A stretch of DNA of 64,000 bases. Source: Suillus spraguei. Taxonomy: Eukaryota > Basidiomycota > Agaricomycetes > Boletales > Suillaceae. Shown here piece after piece: positions 40,973 to 52,954 of this stretch (the first letter of the stretch is position 1; each line of letters starts with the position of its first letter). The translations under genes were made by a program, and so were the position numbers. The stretch spans positions 1 to 64,000 of the forward strand of contig JABCPU010000277.1 in the NCBI GenBank assembly GCA_016800925.1, written 5' to 3'. The notes beneath the pieces were generated by a model. That model was not told the DNA's origin. It did not search any database and saw nothing but the letters and a program-made list of their open reading frames with translations.

Positions 40973-41557
40973 GCAGGTTGTTGTTGAGGATTATTACGCC
41001 TTCGCCTGGCAGCACGGCGTGCTTCATGACTATTTACTGTGGCTGCAGCAACATTTGCCATACGACGTTCATATTCATTCTGAAGTGCAGCAGGTGGAGG
41101 AATATAACCAAAGGGAGGTCCTAAGGCTGGAGCAGGAAAAGGTTGACCAAAGGGAGGTCCTAAGGCTGGAGCAGCAATAGGTTGACCAAAGGGAGGCCCT
41201 AAGGCTGGAGCAGGAACAGGTGGTCTAGGTAGTGGTGGTTGGTGTTGTAGACGCCACCTACGTTGAGCCTCATGATGCTCAATAACATGACGTGGCATAT
41301 TAGGGAACCTTTGCATGGGAATAGGACCATGGTTTAAATTTCCCAGGATCTGAGGAATATTCTATGAACATATCAGAATATGACTCATGAAAATTAGAAA
41401 ATTAAATCTTACCATTTGAGCAGCATTTTCTAAAGGCTGAGCTATAGGAGTAGGATGGCGACGTGCAGGAGGGGAGCCAATATTTCGCTGATTCCTCTCA
41501 GCCTGACGTGCAGCAGCCTGTGCTCGCTGAGGAGAGGTAGGAGGAGTGGAGGGATTC
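35803..41557 (-). pseudogene. Helitron replicase-helicase (RepHel), copy 2, frameshifted
   Basis: Same domain order as copy 1: Pro/Ala- and Gln-rich N-terminus (exon from 41557; second exon down to 39430), CPKC zinc-like segment, Rep domain with HMH (about 38630-38640) and KYIYKG (about 38220-38240), helicase with GGCGKT (about 37110-37130), CDE and GGDFRQ, ending at 35803 with four residues more than copy 1. Here the N-terminal region is open over 677 codons, free of copy 1's stop. Lesions are mostly 1-nt losses: near 39413, two near 38340-38365, near 37650, near 36333 and near 36060. None of these coincides with a lesion of copy 1. The same introns are present (for example about 38788-38845). 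Confidence 0.9.
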
Positions 41558-42636
41558 CTATCAAAAATAAATATCAGTCAAAAAATATATATATAATAAT
41601 AACTACATACATTGGTGAAGATATTCAAAACAAAGGGAGAAGAGAGCTAAACTTCCAACAGTCGTAGTTCCACTGTGTCAAAGATAAGCCATCATAATAT
41701 ATATAGCAAAATATCACATACCAAAGATCCAAACAAATATCACCGAGAGTGACTGAAGAAGTACCAGCAGTTTCCAGGATGAGCTAATACCCTGGAAGTT
41801 CAACGTATGACAGTGCTAAGAACAGCTGAAAGCTGTCCGAGAAATTATCCCGAAGGATAGGATGGCAACTGTAAGAAGGCTGCAAGCAGACCAACTTAGC
41901 ACAGAAAAGTGCCCCGCCAATCCAAAATCTCTACACTGTAGTATACCCAGAGGTCCAGAAACAACCAGCGAACACCTGCAAGAACAGATGGCCAGGGAAG
42001 TAGGACTTGGTTACACGTTCGTCTTGAATCAACAGGAGTTCGCGAGTCCAGATGGAATACAGGGCCAGTAACAAACAACAATCACACTCACTATGCTTCG
42101 AACTCCAAGACACGGCCAGTCCAGGTCCAGGTCCAGGTCCAGGTCCAGGTCCAGGGGGGTCCAAAGGGTCCAAAAACACGTCAAAAAGCGAAAATGCCTG
42201 ATATCTGATTACATAATCAATAATTTTTATCATAGTTTCAATATGTACACTATATAGGCTTACAGGAATCAAGAACAGTGAAAGATATATCTACCAAAGT
42301 AAAGCAGAAAAACAAACAGAAGTTGAGTATGTTGAGAAAGTATTACTTTCTCAAGATGTGACAGAGGGAGCAGTGGTGGGGGAAAAGAGGAAACGAAGAT
42401 TGGAGCTTGAGGGTATATCTAGGGAACTACAGCGCATCAGCTGCGCAGTCACATGACCAAATCACGCAATCACGCAATCACACAATGGGAGAACAGTGTA
42501 TTGAATCGGCACTCGAAAAAACCACGCGAGAAATTTCCAAACCGAGCTAAGCGCTCCCATGTGGCCTTTAGCGACGCAAGCGAAAGCCATGTGAGCTAGC
42601 GAGCACTTTCCCACCTTTCCCCCCTTACTTTATAGA

Positions 42637-44056
42637 CGAGTCCACCACCCGTTGTGCCTTCGGCACAGGAAGCAAAAGGAGTGCTTCGCACTCCTTTTGC
42701 TCCCTGGCCAAGGCTTCATCCTAATAATTCTGTTTGCCCAAGGCACAGGAAGGCAAAAAGAGTGCTGCGCACTCTTTTTGCCTTCCTGGCCTTGGCTTCA
42801 TCCTAATAATTATCTTTAATAATGATAATAGGTCTTGAAATAAATTATAACTTTAACCAATATTTTGAGAGAAGTAAAAGTACCACATCACCATCTTTGT
42901 GAGTTTATTGCCCATCTCATCCTCATGTCATTGCATTTGATTTTGATTTTTTTAAATTATTTACTGGAAACTGTTAACTTGACTAAATCTTTTGTGTCAA
43001 GTTTCAATAGGGGGCAACAGTATTAAGTTGTCACATGTCCCATCTCCTGTCTCCCATCTTGTGTCTCCCATCTCCTGCATCTCCTGTATCTCCCATCTCC
43101 CGTCTCCTGTCTTGTGTCTCCCGTCTCCTGTCTTGTGTCTCACATCTCCCATCTCCTGTCTCCTGACTCCTGACTCCCGTCTCCTGTCTGCCATCTGCCA
43201 TCTGCCATATCCCATCTCCCGTCTCCCATCTCCCGTCTGCTGTCTGCTGTCTGCTGTCTGCTGTCTGCTGTCTGCTGTCTGCCGTCTCCCTTCTCCCATC
43301 TCCCATCTCCCTTCTCCCATCTTCCCCATCTCTCCCATCTCCCATCTCCCATCTTCCCCATCTCCCCCATCTACCATCTACCATCTCCCCATCTCTCCCA
43401 TCTCCCCATCTCCCCCATCTCCCCCATCTCCCCTGTCTCCCATCTCCCCTGTCTCCCATCTCTCCTGTCTTCCCATCTCCCCATCTCCCATCTCCCATCT
43501 CCCATCTCCCATCTCCCATCTCCCATCTCCCATCTCCCATCTCCCATCTCCCATCTCCCATCTCCCATCTCCCATCTCCCATCTCCCATCTCCCATCTCC
43601 CATCTCCCATCTCCCATCTCCCATCTCCCATCTCCCATCTCCCATCTCCCGTCTCCTTTGCACTTCTTTTTGGCTTTGCACTCCTTTGCACTCCTTTGCA
43701 CTCCTTTTTGGCTTCACTTTTGGCTGAACACTCCCTTTGGGCTCCCTGGCCTCAGCTTCATCCTAATAATTTCATTTTCCCCCAGGTTCAGACAACCTGT
43801 GGCAGATGACAACCCATCATTTGGTTTTACCCCAGCTTCAGACAACCCGTGGCAATTTTTTAACCCGTGTGGCGCTGCACGTGACAAAACCACGCAATCA
43901 TACAATGGGAGAACAGTGTATTGAATCGGCACTCGAAAAAACCACGCGATATTTCCAAATAAAGGTTTAGCCGAGCTAAGCGTTCCCATGTGGCCTTTAG
44001 CGAAAGCCATGTGAGCTAGCGAGGACATTCCCACCTTTCCCCCCTTACTTTATAGA
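42637..44056 (-). mobile_element. Non-autonomous Helitron (copy B), upstream of Helitron copy 2
   Basis: On the minus strand it starts TCTATAAAGTAAGG at 44056 (preceded by A) and ends CTCG at 42637, abutting copy 2 without a gap. It resembles the non-autonomous element at 8954-10432: the same duplicated ~50-bp segment (43790-43850), minisatellite and two 3' palindromes (42660-42790). No RepHel is encoded. Confidence 0.87.
43030..43655 (-). repeat. CTCCCAT minisatellite
   Basis: A 7-bp CTCCCAT unit on the plus strand, pure for about 160 bp at 43487-43645 and mixed with CTGTCTG, CTCCTGT and CTCCCCAT variants elsewhere. It corresponds to the tract at 9690-9960 but is more than twice as long. 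The long open frames across it are repeat translations. Confidence 0.92.
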
Positions 44057-44124
44057 TTACTTTATAGATAGATTTTATCCCTCGTCCTCCCTCGTCCTCC
44101 CTCGACTCTAGTTTCTCAGCAAAA

Positions 44125-45127
44125 ATGGCTCTTAACACTCAGGGCATCCTTGCAGCGGTGACAATCGCAATGTATGTTCCCTTCCTGCTTGTTTCCCTCA
44201 AGGTGGTATCAAAATATGGCATATCACGAGGTGATGGATGGGTCTTGTTGTTGGTATTCTGCATCAGTAAGTCGTTTGACTTGTTTTAAGTTATAATTTT
44301 GACCCTATCACACCTTCAGTCCGAGTATTGGGTGGCTGTTTACTTGTCGCAGCTGAGGATATTACGCCAGTGAATACTTCATTATACATCGGTGGTTACG
44401 CCCTAGAAGCATCTGGCCTATCCCCACTGTTGCTTTGCACGCTGGGTCTGCTGCACGCAATGTGCGTTCATCTGATTCCCATTTTTGATGGAATGCGCTA
44501 ATCATTACCACAGATTCCGGACTCCTGATGGATTTCCCGTGTATCAAAGACAATTCCGCCTTCTTCAACTGCTCGGCATGGTCGCTCTCATCCTTACTAT
44601 CGTCGGTATCTCCGATGAAGTAGGTTCCAGCTCAAGCTCCGATTCGGAGGGGAACACCTTTCGCAGAGTCGGTGTCATCCTCTTCGCCGTCCTATACATT
44701 ATCCTTGTCGGCATTTGCCTCCACCTATGGACACAAATCCGCTTTGTCATGAGATACCGCAAGCAGGTTAGCTCTCCAAAGCACCATAATATATCCGACT
44801 CGTTTTCTGATGTACTATCTACAGCTCTTAAAAGCCATCTCCGTCGCACTTCCATTCCTTGCTGTTCGGACGCTCTACAGCATCCTGTCTACGTTCTCCT
44901 CGAGCTCGTTTGCGACGGCCACGACTTCAACCACCAGCACTAACGACCTATCAAAATTCAACTTGTTCACGGGCGAATGGCAAATTTACCTCGTGATGGA
45001 TATGCTCATGGAGTATGCCGTCGTGATCATCTATTGTGTCGCAGGTATCGTACTGCCCCTCAACGAAGATTACAAGTCTCCGGATTCGTATCAAGACGAG
45101 TACGCTATGAATAGGCCTCAGTATTGA
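44125..45127 (+). CDS. DUF7702-like integral membrane protein
   Basis: Start at ATG 44125 (CAAAAATGG context). Exon 1 is 44125-44266; intron 44267-44319 (GTAAGT...CAG); exon 2 starts IIRVLGGCLLVAAEDITP after the join. Later exons include FRTPDGFPVYQRQFRLLQLL and helices around GVILFAVLYIILVGICLHLW and ending MEYAVVIIYCVAGIVLP; stop at 45127. About seven hydrophobic segments are visible, the layout of fungal DUF7702 (RTA-like) proteins of unknown function. The gene lies 68 bp from the 5' end of a non-autonomous Helitron, so its native promoter has been displaced or replaced. Confidence 0.78.
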
Positions 45128-45900
45128 GCGTCAACGTGCCAGTGAATGGGCGTCGTGTCCGGTTATGAAACACTGTTTGATTTAATGGATTTAATGATAC
45201 CATCCTCAGGACACGTCTGTTTACAAACTTACCTACCATTCGTAAATAGGTCATATTTTTGTCTTAATAGTGCAGTGATAATTTATTTTATGGCGCGGAT
45301 ATGCGTATGTCGATGTCACTTATGGGATGCCTCTGAGGGAGCAGGGACACTGAAAATAAATACCGGAGTCCGTCACGACATCAGTACTAAGCTGGCTCCT
45401 GGGGAGACCGAGCAGCTCACTTACAAAAAATGTTCGAGTCCAATTGAGATTGGACCTCGTGCATCATGTCCTTACGAAAACACGTTACACGACAAGTAAT
45501 CCTATCAACAATGAAGTTTAGAGACCAGACATCTACCATGAGCCATATACAAGGAGAAACGTTCTGTGAAAGTATCCACGTGCGGGGCTCTACATAAAGT
45601 CCTAATACCTACACCCAGTATGTGATAGACAACGTTATGCCTCCATTGTATGTACTCGACGGATGAGGACGTGAAAGATTGTCGTAAAGATTAATGATGG
45701 CGTCGGTATACTTAGATGAAGTGTCCGAAACGAGCCCAGTGACCGGCGTGTTGCATAACGATTAGTGTTCGAAGGTGTATCAGCGACAACGGGAGGTGCA
45801 GTGGAAATGGGAACGGCAATATGCGGTTGCGAAGACGGCTGGATTTGAGTTGCGCCGTTGGATTGCTGCGTGACGGTGCTATTGGGAAGGTGCGAGCTGC
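45128..45900. other. Intergenic, weak coding signal on the minus strand
   Basis: An open frame at 45635-45904 (minus) is Ser/Thr/Pro-rich and may be the decayed C-terminal tail of the WD40 gene copy. Nothing else is recognised. Confidence 0.3.
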
Positions 45901-47040
45901 TCACGGTAGGATCTTTCCGGGTTGATCTCTGGATTGGCCCTCTACGTGGAGTTCGAGGGAGAAAATGATATCAGGAGGAGTTGGAAATACAAAAGGGATA
46001 AAGTGACATACACGTCGGCAATAACGATTCACTGGCACATCGACTACTGGTGGTTCTGGGTGTCTGGCGCGGAATAGAGATAAAAAACGATTGCGTAGGG
46101 TGCTTCTATGCGATGGTGATGATCGAGGGTAGGAACTGTGTTGTGCAGACAACTGAGAACATTAATACGGTAAAAACAGGGCCAATGGAGGAGACATCAT
46201 TAACGACGTACGTGAAATGTGTCATTGATAAAATCTCGAAGTACCCGAGGGAACTCCATGATTGGCTGACGGACAGGACGTGGTGCAGCATCAGTCTAGA
46301 ATGCATTATCTTAGATACAAAGAGAACTCTCGATGGAAGTGTCACGTACAGCGAGTGGCGACTTGTCGTGCTTGTCCAAAAGAAGGTCGTCGATAGCAGA
46401 AGTATCCCACATATACGCATTGTGGCCATCGCAGCCAGTGGTTAGTGGCTTTTCATCTAACGAATGTAGCTTTTCCGGATTAGTCTTGGGATTGGCCTCT
46501 GCATCTCTCCTGCTGAAGGATTTCTCTACGTGACGTGAGATAGATTTTGGAGGGAAAAACGATATCAGGAGGAGTTGGATCCGAGAGGGAGAAAGTGACA
46601 TACACGCCGGGGGGACAAGTCACGTGAACTACTTTTAGTTCTGGGTGTCTGGGGCGGAATAAAGATAAGAAACGATTACGTAGGGTGCTTCTATGCGGTG
46701 GTGATGATTGAGGGTGGGAGGGGTATTGTATAGGCAACTGAGAACATCAAGACGGTGAAAACAGGACCAATGGGTGAGACATCATTGACGACGTACGTGA
46801 AGTGTGTCATTGACAAAATCTCGGGGTGACCGAGAGCACGCCACGGTTATCGGACGGACAGAATATGGTGTAGCATCAGTCTAGAATGCATTATTCTAGA
46901 TGCAAAGAGGGTTATCGATGAAAGTATTACGTACAACGAGTAGCGACTCCTTGTCGCGCTGGTCCACAAGAACATCGTCGTCGATAGTGGAAACATCACA
47001 TATATACGTATTGTGGTCATCGCAGCAACCAGTGGCTAGT
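45901..47040 (-). repeat. Tandem duplication of the WD40 gene's 3' part (about 590-bp units)
   Basis: 45901-46440 and 46480-47040 are diverged direct copies. Both encode, on the minus strand, an end like ...VRDTSIESSLCI / ...VRNTFIDNPLCI and an exon starting with SSPPHRSTLRNRFLSLFRPR or SSPSHRSTLRNRFLSLFRAR. Both are broken, indicating partial gene duplication followed by decay. Confidence 0.7.
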
Positions 47041-47931
47041 AGCTTTCCATCTGACAAAACAGTCACGCAATTCATGAAATTCGAGGGGTAACTGATGGAC
47101 CGGGCGTTGTCGAGGTTCCGTGATCTAGCTGTTTTGTCAGAAGATGCGCTTGCGAGGACGCGGCCATTCTGAGATATTGCAGTGGCATAAACAGCGTCTC
47201 TGGGCCCATCCAGCACAATGATCTCCTTCCATGTGTTGGTATTCCATTTCCTAAACGAGGAATCGGCTGACCTGGAGACAAGTGTTTTTCCATCTGGGGT
47301 CCAAGCTAGGCACTGCACCGTGCAATGTATGTGTCCTTCGAGACTGGCGACAAGCTTGCCTGTTTTTGCATCCCATATTTTGACTGCGGAATATGGCCAT
47401 GCCATTAATCCAGGAATCGGCTTGTCGCGTCCACTAGTCGCAATCATGGTCATGTCTGGCGAGTAGACAACTGCGTACACGCATTCAATCTCGATTAGAC
47501 CCAGGATTGTCTCCGTCCTCCACGTCCCATTGCCTTGCAGTCCCATCGTAGGATCCGCTAACCACCCGCCGACCATCCCGACTCCAACAGACAGACACCA
47601 CCCAATTTGTATGTCCCATCCATTTTGCGATGGCTTTGCCTGTGTCGATGTCCCACAACCTCACTCCACCATCCACACTTCCGCTAACCACTCTCTTCCT
47701 ATTTGGAGACAACGACATTGTGCATACTCCACTCTCTCCATCCCGCCAGTCGTCTCCTATCTGTTTCCCACTCTTCAAGTTCCATACCCGCAGCGAGCCG
47801 TCTCTTGAACAAGTCATCAATCGTTGTCCGTCTGGCAGATGTATGGCCCCAGTGACCCGATCAGTGTGTCCTTCAAATTTCTGGTGGGGAGTTATCGTTG
47901 GTGACTCCTGGATGAATGAAGACTCGGACAT
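46896..47931 (-). pseudogene. WD40-repeat protein gene, frameshifted
   Basis: The N-terminal frame (47485-47931) has about three clear WD40 blades: FEGHTDRVTGAIHLPDGQRL...DGSLRVWNL, then GVRLWDIDTGK and DGTARQWDVEDG. A one-base loss near 47518 moves the rest to another frame (46896-47520), which carries YAVVYSPDMTMIATSG, VKIWDAKTGKLVASLEGH, LAWTPDGKTL and further decayed blades with a missing WD (TARSRNLDN). It stops at 46896. The sequence resembles an expanded Boletales WD40 family with a C-terminal disordered tail. No N-terminal NTPase or HET domain is present. Probably non-functional as read. Confidence 0.72.
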
Positions 47932-49057
47932 GATTAACTATTGGGAGGAGCTCCGTCTCAGCTATCATCTAATGAAGTCCAAACTATCACTGTCACTTAC
48001 GACGATATGTTTCCTGGGCAGTCTCGATATGTTGGTACCAAGACACGAGAGTTGAGTCTACTGGGAGTTCGGGTACGCTGTGGCGTTGACTATTCAGTGC
48101 TATGCAATAAAGCTCGAAGGTAATGACACAAATAGAAGAATGCTCCTTGTCGAGTGACAGGATAAAAGTTTACGATTCGAGGGTCCAGAAAACAATGCTG
48201 TACCACCACTTATCAACTCAGTATATAGCCAGTGAGTATTGGACAGAAACGAATAGCACAAGTACATTGCTGTATAGTTACCTTGCGGTGCAAGGTGGGA
48301 GTGATAACATGCTGTGCTACATAAAAATACAGTTTAACAGTTGTTTATGTAGTACTCTGCGAGGAGCAGAGTAATTTGCTTTTGTTTATTCACACTTTCG
48401 TGATAGCATTAGTTATTTTGTTTAGATTTACATAAAGGAGACACCTGAATAATTTCGTCGCACTATTTAGTGACAGCTTCAGGCCTTCAGATCTAGGTCT
48501 CCCTAGCCGATTCCTCTTCAAACGTGTTTGTCATCTCAAAGTTGCCAACTCTCGATAAGACATGCATTTTACTGTGTTTCTCACCACCAGGACTTTTGTG
48601 ATTAACTTTGACTTCCAGTCTTCCACGTTACAACTACCACATGCAAACATTTACCTTTACACTGGGCGTTCACCCAAACTCGGGTTCGCCTTCACTAAGT
48701 CCTGCATGACATCTCTCACGATTCTGCCGTGTGCTTTTGCAAACTTCGTCCTTTGTACGACCCTAGATGATGTCGCGATTTTTGTAGCAAGCCAGGTTGT
48801 TGCTCACAATGTCGGTTCCCTAGTCATCATTTTGTGAGAGGGGATATCTCTAATCCTAACATTATCCTCGTAAGGCCTGAATCGTGGATTACTTGTACGA
48901 TCTACAGCAGAGATGGGAGAGCTCAGCCACCATTCGAAGGCATCGAGGAGTATAAAGTCAAATTCAGTAGCGTAAGGTAGTAGGCTCTCATACGGACATA
49001 TATTGCGCCATCCTGTGCGAGTAAACTCGTTAAGTCACCACTGATGCCAGAAGTAAC
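47932..49057. other. Intergenic, no gene seen
   Basis: Open frames at 48123-48374 and 48562-48837 (plus) have no recognisable features or splice context. Confidence 0.4.
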
Positions 49058-50120
49058 TCACTTGGAATTTTTATTCTTTCCATTCTTCGCTAGCCGTTCC
49101 TCAAGCTTGGCAAATTCATCCAATGCAATGACCTCCTCTTCATCCAAGATCTGGTTCGTCATCAGCTAGAGTCAAACACTGCAGAGAAGTTTGAGCATAC
49201 CTGCTCTACACCCTTCACCTCCGGGATATAATGCATTAACATCCTCTCAATTCCCGACTTCAACGTTACGGCGCTGGATGAGCACCCTCTACAGCTTCCC
49301 TTCAATTTAACTTTTACAAATCCTTCGTCACTGAACCCTCGGTATTCTATATCACCACCGTCCTCCATTATCGCTGGTCGGACACGAGTTTCAAGTAGCT
49401 CTTTGATCATTGCTACCGTCTCAGAGTCTGTGTCAAGAATCTGAGTGTCCTGAGGGCCAGCGGCTTCTCTGTCCTCTTCCGACCGGAAAAGTGGCATACC
49501 AGAAGAGAAATGCTCCATAAGTATTGAGTAAATCTCTGGCTTGAGGACTGCCCATGGGTTTTCGCTGTCCTTCGACACGGTGACGAAATCTGGTCCATAA
49601 AAAATGGCTTTGACACCCTCGATGCCCATAAGACGGATAGCAAGTGGAGATTTTAATGCTGATCGCGTGTCAAGGAACTCAGCAGTTCCTTCGCCCATGA
49701 CACCTACACCAGGTATGAATTTAAGAGAATCGTCGTTGGGTGTGATCTCTGTCTGTATGAACATGGATCGACCTGGACATACATCAATAATTTACAGGAA
49801 CATATCAGAGACAAAAAATGGGACGTACATTGTGGAGATGCTATGCTGAACAATGGTGCAGCTTTCGGGGCGTGAATACCTGAGGCAGTTGCAAGTGTGG
49901 GTCCGCGATGCACGGCTGCGCGTACAGGCGTGGATGAAATTGTTCTTGTCCAGGACCGAACAGCAGATTCGATTGTGCGGTTTGAGGCAGAGCGCGCGCT
50001 GGACAGGGCTCTGATAGATCTGGAGGCAAGCCCAGGCATGACAGTCATAAGCATATTACTATGAGGTGCTCGCTTATTCACATGCTGGTTCAAAATAGGA
50101 ACAAACACTGACGTCGACAA
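49058..50120 (-). CDS. NFU1: NFU1-type mitochondrial Fe-S cluster scaffold
   Basis: A mitochondrial matrix protein that passes 4Fe-4S clusters to targets such as lipoate synthase and respiratory complexes. The N-terminus (from Met 50120 or, more likely, an internal Met near 50054) is Arg/Ser-rich and lacks acidic residues, a typical mitochondrial targeting sequence. After an intron near 49771-49835 the Nfu N domain starts MFIQTEITPNDDSLKFIPG, followed by the C-terminal NifU-like domain with IMEDGGDIEYRGF and the cluster-binding GSCRGCSSS (CxxC at about 49283-49294). A last short exon (49058-49138) gives a charged tail (LDEEEVIALDEF...) and TGA at 49058. All key residues are present. Confidence 0.9.
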
Positions 50121-50475
50121 ACATTAACACTGCGGACACGAGATTTTAGTCAGGCCCTAATCAGAGGAAGACGACGTGTGTAAACCGACTCTAAACGTAG
50201 GTACCCTTCAATTCCGATGGGTCGCAAAATTTGGTCGTTCGGTCCGAAGCAACACACTTAAACATCCAACTTCGTCGACACGTCTAAAATTTTAGACCCC
50301 TCACTGCGGAAACGAGATTTTAGTCAGACCCTAATCAGAGGAAGGCGACGTGTGTAACCCGACTCTAAACGTAGGTACCCTTGTAATCAGACGCAAATTC
50401 GATGGGACGCACAATTTGGTCGTTCGATCCGAGGTAACACATCTAAACAGACACTTCCGACCACGCCGACATGTC
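50121..50475. repeat. Two-copy ~155-170-bp direct repeat upstream of NFU1
   Basis: 50126-50285 and 50303-50475 share CTGCGG(A/C)ACGAGATTTTAG, CCCTAATCAGAGGAAG, GACTCTAAACGTAGGTACCC and TTTGGTCGTTCG. They lie in the NFU1 promoter region. The leading 22 bp occur inverted at 52037-52060 and, diverged, near 34115. Confidence 0.65.
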
Positions 50476-50479
50476 TTTT

Positions 50480-50995
50480 CAGACCCCCGTTTCTTCTCTT
50501 CAAATACTTGCTATTCCACCACTAACCAACCTTGCAAATTCAATCTTTTGACGTCTGTTAGGTTATGCTTAGAGCAAAGTGAGTTTTTCGAAAAATTCTC
50601 AAGTCCCGCGTTACAGCTTGTTCCTACTACTCACGCTATGGCAGTCCGCGATGCAATCAAGCTCGAGCTCCCCATGGGAGTGAAAACATTTAAATTAACT
50701 TTTGAGTGCAGAACGCCAGGGCCCATAGTAAGTCCCTTGTACAGCTAAACTGATGTCAACTGATTTTTTATGTAGGACATTGAAATATCTATCCGCAAGC
50801 CTGTCCGGTGGCTAAGCTCATCAGCAGGTACTATGGGAGATCCTGACACCAGCGACGTGCACACTGAGACACAGGGAGTGCTTAACAATTGGCTGGAGTC
50901 ACAGAAAGCTGTAAGCTCTTGCTTAGTTCTATTGACCTATGTTACTTACTAGATTTCAAGGAATATCAATCATTCTTATTGGGCGCTGCTAGGGC
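50480..50995 (+). CDS. Hypothetical spliced gene, unrecognised
   Basis: Protein-like segments with good splice signals: EQSEFFEKFSSPALQLVPTT...AIKLELPMGVKTFKLTFECR..PGPI (about 50570-50729), a GTAAGT...TAG intron (about 50730-50776), then DIEISIRKPVRWLSSSAG... (50777-50909), followed by GTAAGC. Start and end are unclear. Its TFxxTFxxxxPGP exon end resembles the fragment at 35140-35254. Confidence 0.35.
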
Positions 50996-51243
50996 AGATC
51001 CTCCAGTAGTAAATGATAGTTTGACTGAACCTGAGTTAGCTGACTGCTGGAGTTTTTTTGGTTGACTTCTTTTGCGTTGCTGAATAGCATATATTCGACA
51101 TCTAGTATCTCAAATTTTGAGTTCGGATCTTCACGCAGATGTTATGTTGACTTAGTAAGTCCATAAGTTATATTTTTCGATTGTTCACCCTCACCCTTCT
51201 GTCGTCCCAGACTCGATCAATGACTTCTTGAATGAACGCTGCA

Positions 51244-51711
51244 TTAACTTCGCCATCTACAATACCAGGACTGAGAGATACTGCACAGGTCCGGAAACAT
51301 GGGGTGAATGATCATCTGGTGCTGTTCATTAATATTGTGCCTAGGGATGAATGGCGTGTCTGGTAGGTTGTTATTACCCGACACTCTTCCACTATTCTCA
51401 TTTACACCATCTCCCCCAGCTAATAATACGTGAGTTTCTGTGTTCACATCGAGTTAATTCTGATTGTTTACCATTGCGGGATTGAGTACCTGTGGTCCGC
51501 TGAAGTATTCATCATGCTGCAGCAAGTCCTTGTTAGGCAAGTTGAGCGGGGATGGCCCAGAATGAGGCTGGCCAAATTGGTGGGTACCACTCATTTGAGA
51601 CTGGCACTCTTGACTAGTGCCTTGTTGGCTAGGATACATGGGGGCGCCGCTTGGGCGTCTCTGGACATTGGGACCCATTGGGGTGTAGAGAACGAGGGGA
51701 ATAGCGAGCAA
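51244..51711 (-). CDS. Hypothetical Pro/Gln/Asn-rich segments, minus strand
   Basis: Two open frames (51454-51711 and 51244-51447) encode Gln/Pro/Ser- then Asn/Pro-rich sequence (for example GPNVQRRPSGAPMYPSQQG; SGRVSGNNNLPDTPFIPRHN) and could be exons of one disordered protein. No domain is recognised. Confidence 0.25.
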
Positions 51712-51739
51712 GAAGCCATGGGGCTCCGAAGCAAATAGT

Positions 51740-52950
51740 AAATCCTAGGAAGCATACAGACCACATGTATATTATTCTTTGCAAAGTCTAATCAGATCTG
51801 TTTTGTATACGTATGCAGACAGAATGCAGATGTACACAACGTGTTTTCAGATATGATACTGATGTCGGATTAGATACACAGATAACTAATCTACCTCCGC
51901 ACAGCTTGTGTATTCAGTGTTGGGTTAGAGTCTTCCCTGTGTACCTCTCACGAGCCTAGCGCTTCGGGATTTGCGTTGTATGCGACATCTGTTTATATTC
52001 CGCATATATGGTCTATCCCTACACTAATCGGATCTGCCTAAAATCTCGTTTCCGCAGTGAGTGTGGGAACACCCAAAACATCGCCCAAATATAGTATGCC
52101 CCACAATTATAATTATCCCCACACCACACCACAATAGCTCCCCTTACATATATAAGTAGTAGTTTAGTATATATATCTATGGTATAATATAATAGACCGC
52201 TTTTTTGTCTATTTGTGTGCCTGCTCCCCCAGGGGGTATTCAAAATAGCCTAGGGTACAGAACACTTTCGCAACTTTGTCCCTTTAATATGGAAGTGCTC
52301 TATTGTATTCAGAACTCATTTAAAAGGATATATGAAGGGATTCCAAACTTTATTTGGTCCCTTGAGGCGCCCTGCATCAATAGATATAGCATATATACAT
52401 GAAAACACAAAATATGTTCCCATGTGATTATTTCCAGGTGGATAGACTTAGAAAAATGATATGATTTCCAGGATCTGTTAAACAATAGGAAGAATGTATC
52501 AGGGGCCCATTACTATATGAAAACACCTTGTTGCATAGTACACCCCCCTCTCCTGGTGGTTTGCCCCCTGTGAAATTTTACTGTAGGACCGGACCTTCAG
52601 GATGGTAGGGAGTCTATTACTATGTGTATCTAGAGTATATCTATCACCTAGCTACTCCGGAATATCACCATGGTCCTTCTACAGGAACAAAAGCACACAG
52701 AATCGCATTTTTGACAGTTTTGATATTTTTCAGTATTTTACCCTTTCACACATTGTCCACTCTGCTCATACATTAGCAGTGTGCATATGGATGATTTTTA
52801 TGTCCAGGATCAGTTCAAAATAGGCCGGAGTTTTGAGATAGTGTATATACTTGTTATTTCTACTGATAAGGGACCTATACCTTCAAACCATCGAAATTTG
52901 ATGATCGGACACATGGAGCACACGTTGATCTGGTGCACGAACAATGTTCT
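51740..52950. other. Intergenic, no gene seen
   Basis: AT-rich, with an inverted 22-bp match at 52037-52060 to the repeat near 50303. No convincing coding sequence. Confidence 0.4.
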
Positions 52951-52954
52951 TGCC

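Larger units (their letters stand above)
35291..42636 (-). mobile_element. Helitron copy 2, RepHel-encoding
   Basis: Read on the minus strand it starts TCTATAAAGTAAGG at 42636 and ends ...GGACTCG at 35291, followed by T (35290 is A on plus). Length 7346 bp, almost the same as copy 1. The 5' end directly abuts the 3' end of the next element (42636/42637). Overall it is diverged from copy 1 by scattered substitutions and indels; its Gln-rich protein segment (40260-40600) is the most different. The 3' subterminus has five palindromes rather than three. Confidence 0.9.

Noticed and set aside
43031..43924. 228- to 310-codon open frames rich in SHLPSPI or MGDGRWE
   Set aside because: They are pure translations of the 7-bp minisatellite; a 7-bp period leaves frames open on both strands.
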